Below are positions 1-9,192 of a stretch of 64,000 nt of DNA, piece after piece. How positions within the stretch are numbered: position 1 is the stretch's first letter; every line of letters starts with the position of its first letter. The DNA comes from RPQK01 sp041946865 (lineage in GTDB: Bacteria > Acidobacteriota > UBA6911 > RPQK01), in NCBI GenBank assembly GCA_041946865.1, contig JBHGBF010000015.1, positions 1 through 64,000 of the forward strand, read 5' to 3'. The translations under genes and the position numbers were made by a program. The notes under the pieces were generated by a model. The model was not told where the DNA came from and made no database searches. It was given only the letters and a program-made list of their open reading frames with translations.

Positions 1-150
1 TTGTTCTGCAACGGTTTCCCAGGGTAGGCGCTCAACTGCGCGCCAACCCTGGGCTGTCTCGCCTAACGCTTCGGCGTCAAAACGTTCACACATCTGTTTA
101 TTTTCGCCAAAGTCCAGCGTTCCGAGAAGACTAAGCAAGACCCTTATTTT
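1..150. repeat. Extragenic palindromic repeat copy (CCCAGGGT family)
   Basis: No gene is visible here. A nested hairpin uses arms CCCAGGGT (18-25) and ACCCTGGG (46-53) with inner arms GGCGC (27-31) and GCGCC (40-44). It is followed by a second small hairpin, CCTAACGCTTCGGCGTC. The same phrases recur near 38.7 kb: ACCCTGGGCT, then a CTTCGG-looped hairpin, then a TTAT..GCGCTTATGC tail. Seeing it twice in one window, in both cases between genes, supports a dispersed repeat family rather than a gene-specific structure. Its function is unknown. Confidence 0.6.
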
Positions 151-180
151 GGCGCTTATGCTCCGGAGCCGGCGGAAACG

Positions 181-1398
181 TCAAGTCAACAGTTGCAGTC
201 GAATACCGAGCAGACCGAGCAGACCACCTGCGAGGACGAGCCAGGCCGAGTTGATGGCAAACCTGAATACAACAAGCGTGGCGGCGACGGTCAGAACAAG
301 AGTGGGGATGTCGACCAGGGCCGCCCGCGTCAGCTGACAAGTGACGAAGAACATGAGCGCCAGCGAGGCGGCGTTGACCCCGTCGAGAAAAGCGCCGGCC
401 AGCGGTGAGCGCCGGATCCGAGGGACAAGCGGGCCGCTCAGAGCTACGAAAACGAAGGCCGGAAGGAAAATGCCGATGGTTGCAACCGCAGCCCCTGCCG
501 GACCGCCAAGGACGTACCCAATAAAGGTCGCCGTGGTAAAGACCGGGCCGGGCGTTACCTGGCCCACCGCCACGGCATCCAGCAGCTGGGTTTCTGTCAG
601 CCAGCCCCATTGCTCGACCAGATCGGCCCTGAGGAAAACCAGCAGGACATATCCACTGCCGTAAAGAACCGAACCGACTTTCAGGAAGAACCAGAAAAGA
701 GGCCACAGGCTAAAGCCGGCACTGACCGCGGTGGTGCCTTTCGCAACCAGGTCAAGCGTCCACCCCCCGAGGACCGAAAGCAAGGCTGGCCCTGACCTCG
801 ACCGGCAGCTTTCGGCCCATTTCTCCGCCAGGACAACCAAACCACCGCCCAACAGGAGCAGAAGCTCGTTCACTCCCAGAAACGCAAGCAATGTCGCTGC
901 CCCGGCGACGGCCCACAAGAAACTCGTCTTGAGCGCCGTCCGGCCGAGGCCCCAGAGAGCCTGCAGCACGATCGCGATGATCACCGGCTTCACCCCGTAC
1001 AAGACTCCCAGCGCTTCCGGAAGTGAGCCGTATTGGACATACGTCCAAGCAAAAGCCGTGACGATGATGGCCGCCGGCAGGATAAAGCAGACGCCTGCCA
1101 CCAGAAGCCCCGGCCAGCCGGCCTGCCGGTATCCCACGTGAATAGCCATCTCGGTGGAGTTCGGGCCGGGAATCAGGTTGGTGGCGCCCAGCAGGTCGAG
1201 GAAGTCTTTGCGGGACAACCAGCGCCGGCGTCGCACGACTTCGTTGTCCATCATCGCAATGTGGGCAGCCGGTCCGCCGAAACCAATGAGGCCGAGTTTG
1301 AGAAACACCCAGGCCAATCTTCTGAGGGAGGCCCGGGATCCCGGGCCTTTCTGAAAAGTGATCGTTCTCCGGCCTTCGGTAATTGCCACGGCGGTCAC
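181..1398 (-). CDS. chrA: ChrA family chromate transporter
   Basis: Two-domain chromate/sulfate-type efflux carrier of the CHR superfamily, predicted to export chromate across the inner membrane. The 405 residues fit the usual full-length (duplicated) form. The first half carries the family signature GFGGPAAHIAMM (about residues 38-50) and NLIPGPNSTEMAIHVGY. The second half repeats it as LYGSGYVLLVF and GQVTPGPVFTTATFIGY. Both halves are rich in hydrophobic segments. The start used is GTG at 1398; an exact start cannot be fixed because no strong Shine-Dalgarno site is seen. It stands alone, with no chrB-like regulator in the window. Family assignment is firm; the true substrate (chromate or another oxyanion) is inferred. 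Confidence 0.88.
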   Translation of the reverse strand: MTAVAITEGRRTITFQKGPGSRASLRRLAWVFLKLGLIGFGGPAAHIAMMDNEVVRRRRWLSRKDFLDLLGATNLIPGPNSTEMAIHVGYRQAGWPGLLVAGVCFILPAAIIVTAFAWTYVQYGSLPEALGVLYGVKPVIIAIVLQALWGLGRTALKTSFLWAVAGAATLLAFLGVNELLLLLGGGLVVLAEKWAESCRSRSGPALLSVLGGWTLDLVAKGTTAVSAGFSLWPLFWFFLKVGSVLYGSGYVLLVFLRADLVEQWGWLTETQLLDAVAVGQVTPGPVFTTATFIGYVLGGPAGAAVATIGIFLPAFVFVALSGPLVPRIRRSPLAGAFLDGVNAASLALMFFVTCQLTRAALVDIPTLVLTVAATLVVFRFAINSAWLVLAGGLLGLLGIRLQLLT

Positions 1399-1520
1399 CG
1401 CCCGTGAAGTCGTCCATCAATAGACCACGGCCCGGCGCCGACCACAAGGGAAAAAACGGCGCCCCGAGGAGCATGCAAAAATCCGCGCGGGCTTCGTTGC
1501 CCCAGACCGCAAAAAAGTGC

Positions 1521-2285
1521 CTACTTGGAGCTTGGGGTGAACTGGGCGAGCTCATAGATGCCCAGTTGCTTTTCGAGGCCGGCGACTTTATCGACCATGG
1601 TGCCGAAGCCGTCCTCTCCAAAGAGCGCATGTTCCTTTTTCTCGAATTCTTCCCCCAGCGAATCGTACTCGTTTCTGCTTACGATCTTCTTGAGGGCCGG
1701 GAACAGAACCGTGTCCTCGCGGGCTTCGTGAGGCCGGTACATGCGGACAAAGGCTTTCAGATCGCGAACGAGCTCCGCCTTTTCCTCCGGGCTGTTGAGG
1801 ACAGAGGCCTTCGCCAGCCGCATGGCGGAGTCGGTCAGCCTGCGTCCCGCTCGGTGCTGGCGCTTCAGAACGGCTACAAGGTCGGTCAGCCTCCCGGCTT
1901 TCTGATAGCGCGGGAAGAGGTAGTCTTCTTCAAGTTTCTCGTGGTAGTCCTCAATGAACGCGCGAATGATGCCGGCCGCCCCGGACAGGACTGCCGGATT
2001 CAGCTCCCGATTTTGTTCCAGTCGAAAGATGGATTCGTCGTAAATCAAAAGGATTCGGTTGAGCACCCCGTGCTCGCGCATGAGATCCTCTGCCGCGGAC
2101 ACCTCCTCCTCGGCCTCTTCCGCCTTCACCTGCTGAGAGCGCCCGGTAAGGAAAGAGACCCCGGCCACACCGGCGATCGCGAAGAGCCGCAGAACGGTTT
2201 CTCTGCGGCGTTGCCGCAGCCGTGCGCCTCTCGAGACAATACGCAGTTGTTCTTCGGGCCTTAGGCCCCGGTCTTGTTTTTTCAT
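1521..2285 (-). CDS. Membrane-anchored hemerythrin-domain protein
   Basis: A 254-residue protein. A basic N-terminus is followed by one hydrophobic stretch (about residues 29-42, LRLFAIAGVAGVSFLTG), then a four-helix hemerythrin HHE domain. The expected iron-ligand pattern is present: MREHGVLNRIL, EDYHEKLEEDYLFPRY, KRQHRAGRR and RPHEAREDTVLFPAL. This pattern predicts a di-iron centre that may bind oxygen or nitric oxide, or act in iron or redox sensing. The N-terminal segment looks like an uncleaved anchor or a Tat-like leader, which would place the domain outside the cytoplasm. It is convergent with nothing and is transcribed towards chrA, with a 122-bp gap. The ligand pattern is visible directly; the physiological role is inference. 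Confidence 0.8.
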   Translation of the reverse strand: MKKQDRGLRPEEQLRIVSRGARLRQRRRETVLRLFAIAGVAGVSFLTGRSQQVKAEEAEEEVSAAEDLMREHGVLNRILLIYDESIFRLEQNRELNPAVLSGAAGIIRAFIEDYHEKLEEDYLFPRYQKAGRLTDLVAVLKRQHRAGRRLTDSAMRLAKASVLNSPEEKAELVRDLKAFVRMYRPHEAREDTVLFPALKKIVSRNEYDSLGEEFEKKEHALFGEDGFGTMVDKVAGLEKQLGIYELAQFTPSSK

Positions 2286-2553
2286 CGTCTTGGCCTTTCC
2301 TACTGGGTTTTTCGTGGCTTGTTACCAGTATCGTGGACCCTGCCCGTAACTGCAAAGACCTGTGGGAGCGTTCGTTAAACCCGCCGCTTCGATCCGCGGC
2401 GCAAGAGCTGGTCCTACGGGCCGGCGCTTCCCTGGCAACGGGCCCGCCTCGGCGGCAATCAGCGCCGGCCGCCGCTTGTTTGGTGCAGGGTGGGGTAAGG
2501 ACCGGCCCGCGCTTCCTTCATGACCCTTCAGTGCTGGAATTGCGGGACCGCAT

Positions 2554-2559
2554 TACAAT
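2554..2559 (+). promoter_or_regulatory. Candidate -10 box giving a nearly leaderless MFS transcript
   Basis: TACAAT lies six bases before the ATG at 2566. No good -35 is seen at the normal distance. If used, transcription would begin at or next to the start codon, giving a leaderless mRNA. This fits the absence of a clear Shine-Dalgarno site (only AGGGA abuts the ATG). Weak, single-site evidence. Confidence 0.3.
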
Positions 2560-2565
2560 CAGGGA

Positions 2566-3786
2566 ATGAGGGTGGGGCGTCTGGTCGCCAGGTACAGGGA
2601 AGCCTACGCCGGCCTTCCGCGAGCGGTCTGGATGCTGGCCGGCGTGGAGCTGGTGAACCGGGCGGGGACGATGGTGCTGTTCTTCATGACCCTCTACGCC
2701 ACCCGGCAACTGGGTTTTACCCTCCCCCAGGCCGGTCAGATGGTGAGTGCCTACGGTATTGGCTCCCTGGCTGGGACCTACCTGGGGGGTCGCCTGTGCG
2801 ACAGGATCGGCGCCTATCATGTACAGCGACTGAGCCTCGGCGCGAGCGGCGTTCTGCTGATCGTTCTCGGATTCCCCGACTCGTTTGCCGTCCTGCTGGT
2901 CCTGATGTTTCTCTTAGGTGCGGCGGCTGAGGCCCTCCACCCCGCCAACCTGACGGCTGTTTCTCAGCTGTGCCCGCCGGAAACGCGAACTCGGGGGTTC
3001 TCCTTGAACCGGCTGGCCGCCAACCTGGGCCTGAGTGTAGGGCCTGTGGTCGGCGGCTACCTGGCGCTGTTCAACTACAAATGGCTGTTTTGGGTGGATG
3101 GCTTGACGAGCCTGGTCGCTCTGGCCCTGTTTCACGTCTTCTTCGCCACCGAGGCCGGGCCGACAACCGCCTCTCATTCCGCGCGCCGGATTGCGTCGAG
3201 GCCACCTCTGGAAGACCATCCCTTTCTCCTGATCTGGACACTCTCCTTTCTGGTGGCCATCGTCTTTTCTCAGCTATTCGCTACCTTTCCGCTTTACATA
3301 AGGCAGGTGTACGAACTGAAGGAGAACGCCATCGGTCAGCTCATCGCGGTCAATACCGTGCAAATTGTGATTGTGGAAATGCTGATCATACACGCGCTGC
3401 GAGGGCACGATCCGGCCCGCGTGACTCGCGCGGGAGCGCTCGCGCTGTGCACGGGGTTCGCCTTGATGCCGCTCGGCCGCGGTTTTCTTTACGGCGCTTT
3501 CACAGTCGTGGTCTGGACTTTTGGGGAGATACTGACGATGCCGATGCTGGTCACCTTGGCGGCCGGACGAGCCGGGCCGTCGGCGCAGGGCAGGTACCAG
3601 GGACTCCTCAGCCTCTCGTTTGCGCTGGCCATGATCGTTGGCCCGTTGGTGGGCTCCTGGATTTACACCACGGCCGGCCCGGACACTCTCTGGTACGGAT
3701 GCGGCCTGCTCGGTGTCGTTCTGGCCTGCGGCTTCACGCTTCTGACCTGGATGATGGACGCGGAGAAGGACAACAGGGGCAACTGA
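2566..3786 (+). CDS. MFS transporter (MdtH/YceL-like)
   Basis: A 406-residue major facilitator with about twelve predicted transmembrane helices. The conserved loop after helix 2 reads GGRLCDRIGA (about residues 75-84), the family G-x-x-x-D-R-x-G signature. A proline/glycine-rich helix 5 region, GLSVGPVVGGYLA, is typical of drug:H+ antiporters. The second half has an equivalent MIVGPLVGSWIY. It probably exports a small molecule, but the sequence does not show which. It is a single gene. A short perfect hairpin (CTGATA-TGG-TATCAG, 3783-3797) overlaps its stop and could assist termination. Confidence 0.8.
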   Translation: MRVGRLVARYREAYAGLPRAVWMLAGVELVNRAGTMVLFFMTLYATRQLGFTLPQAGQMVSAYGIGSLAGTYLGGRLCDRIGAYHVQRLSLGASGVLLIVLGFPDSFAVLLVLMFLLGAAAEALHPANLTAVSQLCPPETRTRGFSLNRLAANLGLSVGPVVGGYLALFNYKWLFWVDGLTSLVALALFHVFFATEAGPTTASHSARRIASRPPLEDHPFLLIWTLSFLVAIVFSQLFATFPLYIRQVYELKENAIGQLIAVNTVQIVIVEMLIIHALRGHDPARVTRAGALALCTGFALMPLGRGFLYGAFTVVVWTFGEILTMPMLVTLAAGRAGPSAQGRYQGLLSLSFALAMIVGPLVGSWIYTTAGPDTLWYGCGLLGVVLACGFTLLTWMMDAEKDNRGN

Positions 3787-3956
3787 TATGGTATCAGCCC
3801 TGTTAATCCTGTCCGACTTCGCTACCGATTGGGCGTGTTCTCGCGAAAGATCAGCGGCCGCCCCTTAACCAGCTTCCCGCCATCACACCGTTCCTCTTGA
3901 TTACCGGAGGGCGCCGCCGAGCCGTTTGCGCGGGAATCCGCGCGCGGACTGTGCTC

Positions 3957-5531
3957 ATCCGAGGGGGCAAACTATCCCCGAAACTGACCCTGAATCTGGG
4001 GATCAGGTGGGAGCAGACCCAGCCGCTGACCGAGAAGAACAACGTCTGGACCAACTTCAATCCCAACCTCACGAACACGGCCCTGGGTGTCAAAGGCGCC
4101 CTGGAGTTCGCCTCGCCCGACAAGCGAACGTTCGAAGGAGGGAAGAAGTGGACGGATTTCAGCCCGCGCTTCGGCCTGGCTTACCAGATGAGCAATAAGT
4201 CAGTGATCCGCGCCGGGTACGGTATCTTCTACAGCCCGATCGGTATTCAGTACTGGAGTGGCATTCCGCACCAGGAATATGGGGCCCACGGCTTCATCGC
4301 TACGGACAAGTTCAATTCCACCGGCAACCTGCCGGCGTTTAATTGGAACAACGGCTATCCGGGGAACCTGATTAAGCCTACAAAGGACCCCAACTACTTG
4401 ACCTGGGGCATGGTGGCTATCGATGAGAACGCCCTGAGGCCCGGTTACACGCACCATTACAACGTCAGCTTCTAGCACGAGTTCACTGACAGTGACATGG
4501 TTGAGGTGACGTTCGTGGGGAATGACGCCCGCCGTTTACATGACGGTATGCTGCGCCGCAATCAGCCGACCAGGCAGCAGTGGGAGGCCGCCGACTTTGA
4601 CCCGTGGGCTTGGGTTTGGGATGCGGGGAGCGCGGCCGACGCCGGCGTGCCCTATCCGTATCCGGGATTCTCCGGCATGTCGGGGTTTGCGCTCGCGCCC
4701 TTCCCGCATGTGGCTAACACGTGGGGCCTCCTCTATTACGTCGAGAGCCCCCTCGGCAGCTCTTCGTACCGGTCGTTCCAGCTCGTCTACACGCGGCGTA
4801 TGAGCCACGGGTTCGCGGCGAACGTGTCTTACAACCTCTCCAAGTCCAAAGGGAATACCGACGATCTCTTTCAGGACCATTGGTGGACCGGCAATGTTCA
4901 GGACGTCTACAACCTCGATGAAGCGGCCGATACGGTGACGGCCATGGACCAGACGCATATCTTCAAAGGCCTGGTCATGCTCGAACTGCCGTTCGGAGAG
5001 GGCCGCCGGTGGTTGTCCGGCGCCAATCGGGTCGTTGACGCGATCCTCGGAGGCTGGGCGATCAGCAACATCTTCCGGTACAACACCGGCAACGCGCTGG
5101 GCATTAGTACCGGCGTGGGGTATTCGGGCTGGGACGGCCCCGTCTACGCCAACGTCACCCCGAACGCTGATTTCAGCCGGAAGTTCAATTCCAAAAATTT
5201 CGACATCGAGAACCTGAGCGGCAACACCTACTTCTCTCCCGGCGGTTTCTCGAAGCCGGATGGCTCGGCAGGCAACAGGTTAGGCAACGGCCAGATCCGT
5301 TACGACGGCCTGCGAGGGTTTGGAGGCGCCAACGAGGACATCGGGATCATGAAGAACTGGAGGGTGAGAGAAACAGCCAGGCTTCAGTTCCGGGCTGAGT
5401 TGCTCAACGCCTTTAACCGCCATGGCTTCGCCAACCCGGTAACCTCGATTGACGATGAGGACTTCGGGAAGGTGCGGTCGGTCTCCGGCAGTCCGCGGGC
5501 CGTGCAGTTCGGCCTGCGGGTCGACTGGTAA
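3957..5531 (+). pseudogene. Relic of an Oar-like TonB-dependent receptor (barrel only, amber-interrupted)
   Basis: From about 3957 the frame reads GKLSPKLTLNLGIRWEQT, then FSPRFGLAYQMSNKSVIRAGYGIFY. This is the usual C-terminal beta-barrel of Acidobacteria Oar/carboxypeptidase-like receptors. The signal peptide, carboxypeptidase-like domain and plug are missing. At 4473-4475 a TAG interrupts the frame; the same frame continues at once as HEFTDSDMVEVTFVGN and runs to 5531, ending with the typical aromatic C-terminus (FGLRVDW). A CAG-to-TAG change would explain the stop, since the family normally has a residue between NVSF and HEF. A GTG or ATG after the stop could start a 344-residue fragment, but it would lack any export signal. 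I regard it as a dead gene. Confidence 0.85.
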
Positions 5532-5548
5532 GCTTCGTCAGACGACAA

Positions 5549-5575
5549 GGGACGCGCCGGACCGCGGCGCGTCCC
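5549..5575 (+). terminator. GC-rich hairpin after the receptor relic
   Basis: Perfect ten-base-pair stem, GGGACGCGCC and GGCGCGTCCC, with a seven-base loop, 18 bases after the receptor stop codon. It has no T-tract, so intrinsic termination would be weak. The position is right for a 3'-end-stabilising or terminator hairpin. Confidence 0.5.
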
Positions 5576-5643
5576 TCACCTGTCGCGCAATCCTGTCAAT
5601 CCTGCCAAGGATTCGTGCCAGCTGAATAGTTTAGTTCCCGACG

Positions 5644-5760
5644 GAGCGTTGGCGCCTTTCCTTTTGGGACGGGTTGATCCTGGCCGCCGCCCGACAGGCG
5701 GGAGCCACGACTCTCTCGTCGGAGGACCCTCAATCCGGAACTGGACTACGGCGGCATTTC
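5644..5760 (+). pseudogene. C-terminal scrap of a PIN-domain (VapC-type) toxin
   Basis: In the frame starting at 5644 the translation runs RWRLSFWDGLILAAARQAG and then ATTLSSEDPQSG. This matches the last catalytic region of PIN-domain ribonucleases, usually a FWDALI..AA...G...L.SEDLQ.G pattern with acidic Mg-binding residues D and E/D. No upstream part with the first aspartate is present, and the frame runs on into unrelated sequence. It is read as a remnant of a toxin-antitoxin locus. The assignment rests on motif recognition alone. Confidence 0.55.
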
Positions 5761-5943
5761 GAGCTGGTCATGGTTCTTCGCTGGCACTCGGAGGCCTGGC
5801 GGGCGGAGATGGCCGGAAATCGGAGTGGTCAAGGCCCGGACCTCTACGAGGCGCACCTCGAGAGCCTCCTTTCTTGGCCGAAAAATGCTTTCCCACACCC
5901 GGGTCATTCGGTATCCTGAGCCGACATAGAAAAAGGAGGTCGC

Positions 5944-6825
5944 ATGGTTAGCCTGGCGATAGTCGACGGCCAGCCGGGGGCGGGAAAGACAACACTGATC
6001 TGTCGGCTGATCGAATCCAATCGATCGCGCTCGCAGCAGGTGTGCCGGATCTTGGCCAGACCGGAGTCGGAGGTTTGCGCGGAGGAGCATGGGGCCAAAG
6101 CACAGGAACAGTACCCGGAATTGCAGGCCTGGGAGCGAGCCGGGGCCCTTCTCCCGAGCGTGTCCGGTTACGATCCTCTGCAGGGCGACCTGGCTGACGT
6201 TCTGGATAGGATCGGGATTGACCCGGACACGGACGACGAGTTGATTCTCGAAGGCGACAACGATGGATCGGTGCGGCCGGATTGCGCGGTGTACGTCCTC
6301 CGGCCGCTGGCTGACGGTGAGAGCCCCGCAGTTGAAACCGAGCAGGTCGTCGCGCACATCGAGTTTCGCGACTACCTGGACGCCATTGGGATCGATGTGC
6401 CCGACGACGAGCCTATCGTCATCGAGGATCTGGAGGTCGCGGACGATGAACGAACGGAGGCGGGCGCCGGCGAACCGGGTTCGACAGCTTTTGACGAAAG
6501 CGAACTGGCGAAATTGCAGCAGTGGATCGAGCAAGGAGTGCCGGTCAAAGGCAAAGTGCTGGGTTTGCATCCCAACTGCGCGCGCTTGGACAGGGCGGGG
6601 GACGTCATTGTCATCAACATCCGTGACGCGAGCGAACTTGCTCAGGCAGAGAAGACACGTGCGCAGATTCGAGGCCTGTATACTGACTGGCACAAGCGAA
6701 ACAAGCTGCGACTGCGCGGCTGGGGACCTCCGCCGGGTATCTACATCGCAAATCTGGCCGATCCGCGCGACCCGGGACTGGGCAAGGCGCTGGCGCAGCT
6801 GAAGAGAAAGCTGCGCCAGCGATAG
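5944..6825 (+). CDS. Orphan P-loop NTPase-like protein of unknown function
   Basis: A 293-residue protein with a perfect Shine-Dalgarno (AAGGAGGT) a few bases before the ATG. It opens with a Walker A motif, IVDGQPGAGKTTLICRL (about residues 6-22). An acidic middle part follows (ELILEGDNDG, then DCAVYVLRPLADGES), which resembles the metal-insertion GTPase fold (HypB/CobW-like SIMIBI proteins), where a beta-strand plus acidic residue follows. The C-terminal third is basic and ends with LKRKLRQR. I do not recognise a named family. It lies between a PIN scrap and a truncated antitoxin, so it may belong to a decayed defence or toxin-antitoxin island, but nothing in the sequence proves that. Confidence 0.6.
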   Translation: MVSLAIVDGQPGAGKTTLICRLIESNRSRSQQVCRILARPESEVCAEEHGAKAQEQYPELQAWERAGALLPSVSGYDPLQGDLADVLDRIGIDPDTDDELILEGDNDGSVRPDCAVYVLRPLADGESPAVETEQVVAHIEFRDYLDAIGIDVPDDEPIVIEDLEVADDERTEAGAGEPGSTAFDESELAKLQQWIEQGVPVKGKVLGLHPNCARLDRAGDVIVINIRDASELAQAEKTRAQIRGLYTDWHKRNKLRLRGWGPPPGIYIANLADPRDPGLGKALAQLKRKLRQR

Positions 6826-7007
6826 GGGCCTTCGTCGGGGTCTGGCTTGATCGGCACTATTAGGGCCGCTACTCACGAGTCGTTGCAGTCTCTCTCCAAA
6901 CCGTTCGCCAACCCGCTCAGGCCGGTCGCACCGCGCAGCTTCTTGACAGCCGGAGCGTCTTACGATGTGCTAAGATTTACCGGGGTTAGCCGCCCCGCCC
7001 GCAAGGG

Positions 7008-7358
7008 ATGAAGCAGGCCATCCTTTTTCCGTTCGAATTTCACAGATTTGTGGCCGCATTGACTTTCTTGGCGGCCAACGTGAAGGGCCTGTCCAAGCTT
7101 CCTGCGGCAAAGCTCTTGTATTTCGCGGACAAGTACCACTTGACGCGTTACGGACGACCCGTTATCGGAGACCAGTACGTCAAGATGGAGTACGGACCGG
7201 TTCCTTCCAAGGCTTTGGACTGGATGAACGACCTGATAACTCCTTTTAGAGTAAAGGGGTACCCTCGTCCGGGACTCGACCTCCTGCAGCGCTTCTTAAC
7301 AGTCGAGAAGGAGGGTGCCAGCCACCCGATCTTCAAGGCAAGGAGGGATCCTGATTAA
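7008..7358 (+). pseudogene. Panacea-domain antitoxin, C-terminally truncated
   Basis: 116 residues carrying the N-terminal two thirds of a Panacea (SocA/GepA-like, formerly DUF4065) domain. The signature is KLPAAKLLYFADKYHLTRYG followed by YVKMEYGPVPSKALDWMND. Panacea proteins are antitoxins that neutralise many unrelated toxins. The frame stops at SHPIFKARRDPD, exactly where family members normally continue with a helix-forming DLxxLSxxDL segment. The break point (about 7350) coincides with the inferred left end of the ISKra4-type element, so insertion probably truncated it. Upstream a TTGACA (about 6953) and TAAGAT are present with non-canonical spacing. No adjacent toxin is recognisable. 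Truncated proteins of this type may be inactive. Confidence 0.72.
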
Positions 7359-7435
7359 AGCGACCCTCCAGGAATCCCAAACAAGCGGATTGTGAGCAAC
7401 GATTATCACCGGATTTTTGGTAACCCCTCAGTTTT

Positions 7436-7714
7436 TTGTTGGGAGTGTGGCAGCAACGAGGAGAGAGGCGGGTGCTTAAGAGTTCCTGTCGCTGCGCCCG
7501 CGGCCAGGAGCATCCCAGCACCTACCTGGGAGTGAGTCTGAAGGGCGGCAAGACGGCCCAGATCACGGTGCCCGCCCGGCTGCGGGAGCGGGTGGAGGGG
7601 ATGGTCCACAACTACGCCGAGTTTTGGGCCGCGCTGGAAGAGATTTCCGAAATCAACCGGGAACTCTTACGAAAACGCTTACTCGAATCTGATCCCCATG
7701 CCCAGTCTGAGTGA
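7436..7714 (+). CDS. IS accessory ORF, DUF6788-like
   Basis: A 92-residue protein. A short cysteine-containing start (CRCARGQEHPSTYLGVS) precedes SLKGGKTAQITVPARL and a helical tail, FWAALEEISEINRELLRKRL. This layout (Cys pair, a small beta unit reading G-x-H-x-x-x-Y-L-x-x, then an amphipathic helix) resembles DUF6788, small proteins often found next to transposases. Its last 17 bases overlap the transposase start (7698) in the +1 frame, which suggests translational coupling or a frameshift fusion. The initiation codon is uncertain; a slightly later start before the cysteines is possible. Confidence 0.5.
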   Translation: MLGVWQQRGERRVLKSSCRCARGQEHPSTYLGVSLKGGKTAQITVPARLRERVEGMVHNYAEFWAALEEISEINRELLRKRLLESDPHAQSE

Positions 7715-9170
7715 TCCGAGAAAATCCCTTCCGGCTGACCTTGTCGGCCTGACTGAAGAGCTGTTGAAGGGGCTTGACGAGCACCTCGCCGAGGATACGG
7801 ACCGGAGCGAGTTTCCCGACCTGTTGAGCTTTGAGGAATGGGCCGGGGAATTGACGCGCCGGCTGGGTCGGGAGATGATAGGGCGGTTCCTCGCGATGCG
7901 CGCGCGGCAAGCCCGGCAGACGCCTATGATGTGCCCAAAGTGCGGCCAAGCCATGCAACGTCACAAACGGTCGATCTGGAATCGACAGACCCCGTTCGGC
8001 GCGGTGCGGGTTGAGGACGACGCCTACTTCTATTGCCGTGATTGCCATACAGCGGCGCGTCCGCTTCACCCCTATCTCGGCACCGAGCGGGAGACCTGGT
8101 CGCTGCTGGTGCAGGAGGCGGCGGTCGACCTGGCCACGGATGAATCGTGTCAGAAGGCGGTCGAGAAACTGGCCCGGCACCACCCCGGGGTGGAGATGAA
8201 TCGTACCACCGCGTTGCGCTTCTTGCACCATCACGGGATGCTGGCGCGGGAGTTCGTTGGCCGGAAGCTGCGACAGGCCCTGATGAAAGCGGCCGGCGAA
8301 TCGCGGCGTCACCGCGGTGCGGTGGAGTTGGAGGTCGAGTATGACGGGGGCATGGTGCCGGTTGCCACCCTTCATCCGATCCCGGTTGCGCCGGGTGAAG
8401 CGGGCGAAACCACGCCGGTGCGCGGCTTGCCCAAGCGCAAGAAAGAGTGCGGCTGGGAGGAAGTCAAGGTCGGATTGGTCCAGGTTCCCGGCGAGGTCAG
8501 TCGACTCTACTCGGTGCGCCCGACCGAAGAACTGGACGAGGCTTTTGAAGACCTGTTGGCGCTGGCCTGCCTGAAAGATTGGTCCGAGCATACTCGGGTT
8601 CGCGGGATCGTCGACGGGGCGCAATACATCCGCACCCGTATGGAAGATACCTTTCATGCTTGTCAGTTCCGTTTCATTCTGGACCGGCCGCATGCCAAGC
8701 GACACCTGTGCGGCGCCGGCCAGCTGTTGGCGGAAGCCTCACTGATCGGGATTTCCGCCGAGCAATGGTCGGCGGCGGCGCTCGACCATCTGGAAAAGGG
8801 GGAAGTCCAGAAGGTGATCGATGAACTGAGGACCGCCTTCGAACGCACGGGAGACGACAGGATTCGCCGTGCGTTCGAGTATTTCGACCGCAACCAAGAT
8901 GCGGTGGCGTACGCCGAGTATCGCGAAAAGGGGTGGTCAACCGCCAGCAGCGAAGTGGAGAGCTCCCACCGCCACGTGGTTCAGGTGCGTCTGAAGATAC
9001 CCGGCGCCTGGTGGCATCCCGACAATGTGCCCAACATATTGGCGCTGCGAATGCTCAAGGCCAATCGTTGGTGGGACGAGTACTGGCAGCTGCAACGAGA
9101 GCTCTGGCGGCAGCGGGCACAGGGCCTCGCTGCCAAACGCCGACCCTCTGACCCAGAATTTCCCTCCTGA
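7698..9170 (+). CDS. ISKra4-family transposase
   Basis: 490 residues, apparently full length. The order is a helical N-terminus, a zinc-ribbon-like CPKCGQAM (about residues 76-83) paired with YCRDCH (about 113-118), a central catalytic-type region with VDGAQYIRTRMEDTF and FILDRPHAKRH, and the diagnostic C-terminal block STASSEVESSHRHVVQVRLK followed by PGAWW, NILALRMLKANRWW and DEYW. No Shine-Dalgarno is seen before the ATG, which fits coupling to the overlapping upstream ORF. No frameshift or premature stop is present, so the element may still be active. The family call is based on the C-terminal block. Confidence 0.85.
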   Translation: MPSLSDPRKSLPADLVGLTEELLKGLDEHLAEDTDRSEFPDLLSFEEWAGELTRRLGREMIGRFLAMRARQARQTPMMCPKCGQAMQRHKRSIWNRQTPFGAVRVEDDAYFYCRDCHTAARPLHPYLGTERETWSLLVQEAAVDLATDESCQKAVEKLARHHPGVEMNRTTALRFLHHHGMLAREFVGRKLRQALMKAAGESRRHRGAVELEVEYDGGMVPVATLHPIPVAPGEAGETTPVRGLPKRKKECGWEEVKVGLVQVPGEVSRLYSVRPTEELDEAFEDLLALACLKDWSEHTRVRGIVDGAQYIRTRMEDTFHACQFRFILDRPHAKRHLCGAGQLLAEASLIGISAEQWSAAALDHLEKGEVQKVIDELRTAFERTGDDRIRRAFEYFDRNQDAVAYAEYREKGWSTASSEVESSHRHVVQVRLKIPGAWWHPDNVPNILALRMLKANRWWDEYWQLQRELWRQRAQGLAAKRRPSDPEFPS

Positions 9171-9192
9171 CCTCTACTCCTTCCGTTTCGAT

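Noticed and set aside
1383..2264. 293-residue plus-strand frame over the hemerythrin gene
   Set aside because: Antisense shadow; the minus-strand frame shows the di-iron ligands.
4473..4475. Amber codon as programmed readthrough or pyrrolysine
   Set aside because: The gene already lacks its whole N-terminus, so a dead gene is the simpler reading. No pyrrolysine genes or special context are seen.
5746..6876. 376-residue minus-strand frame opposite the P-loop protein
   Set aside because: The plus strand has a perfect ribosome site and a Walker A motif; the minus frame has neither a start signal nor motifs.
7653..8705. 350-residue minus-strand frame opposite the transposase
   Set aside because: Antisense shadow of the transposase; the other strand carries all conserved blocks.
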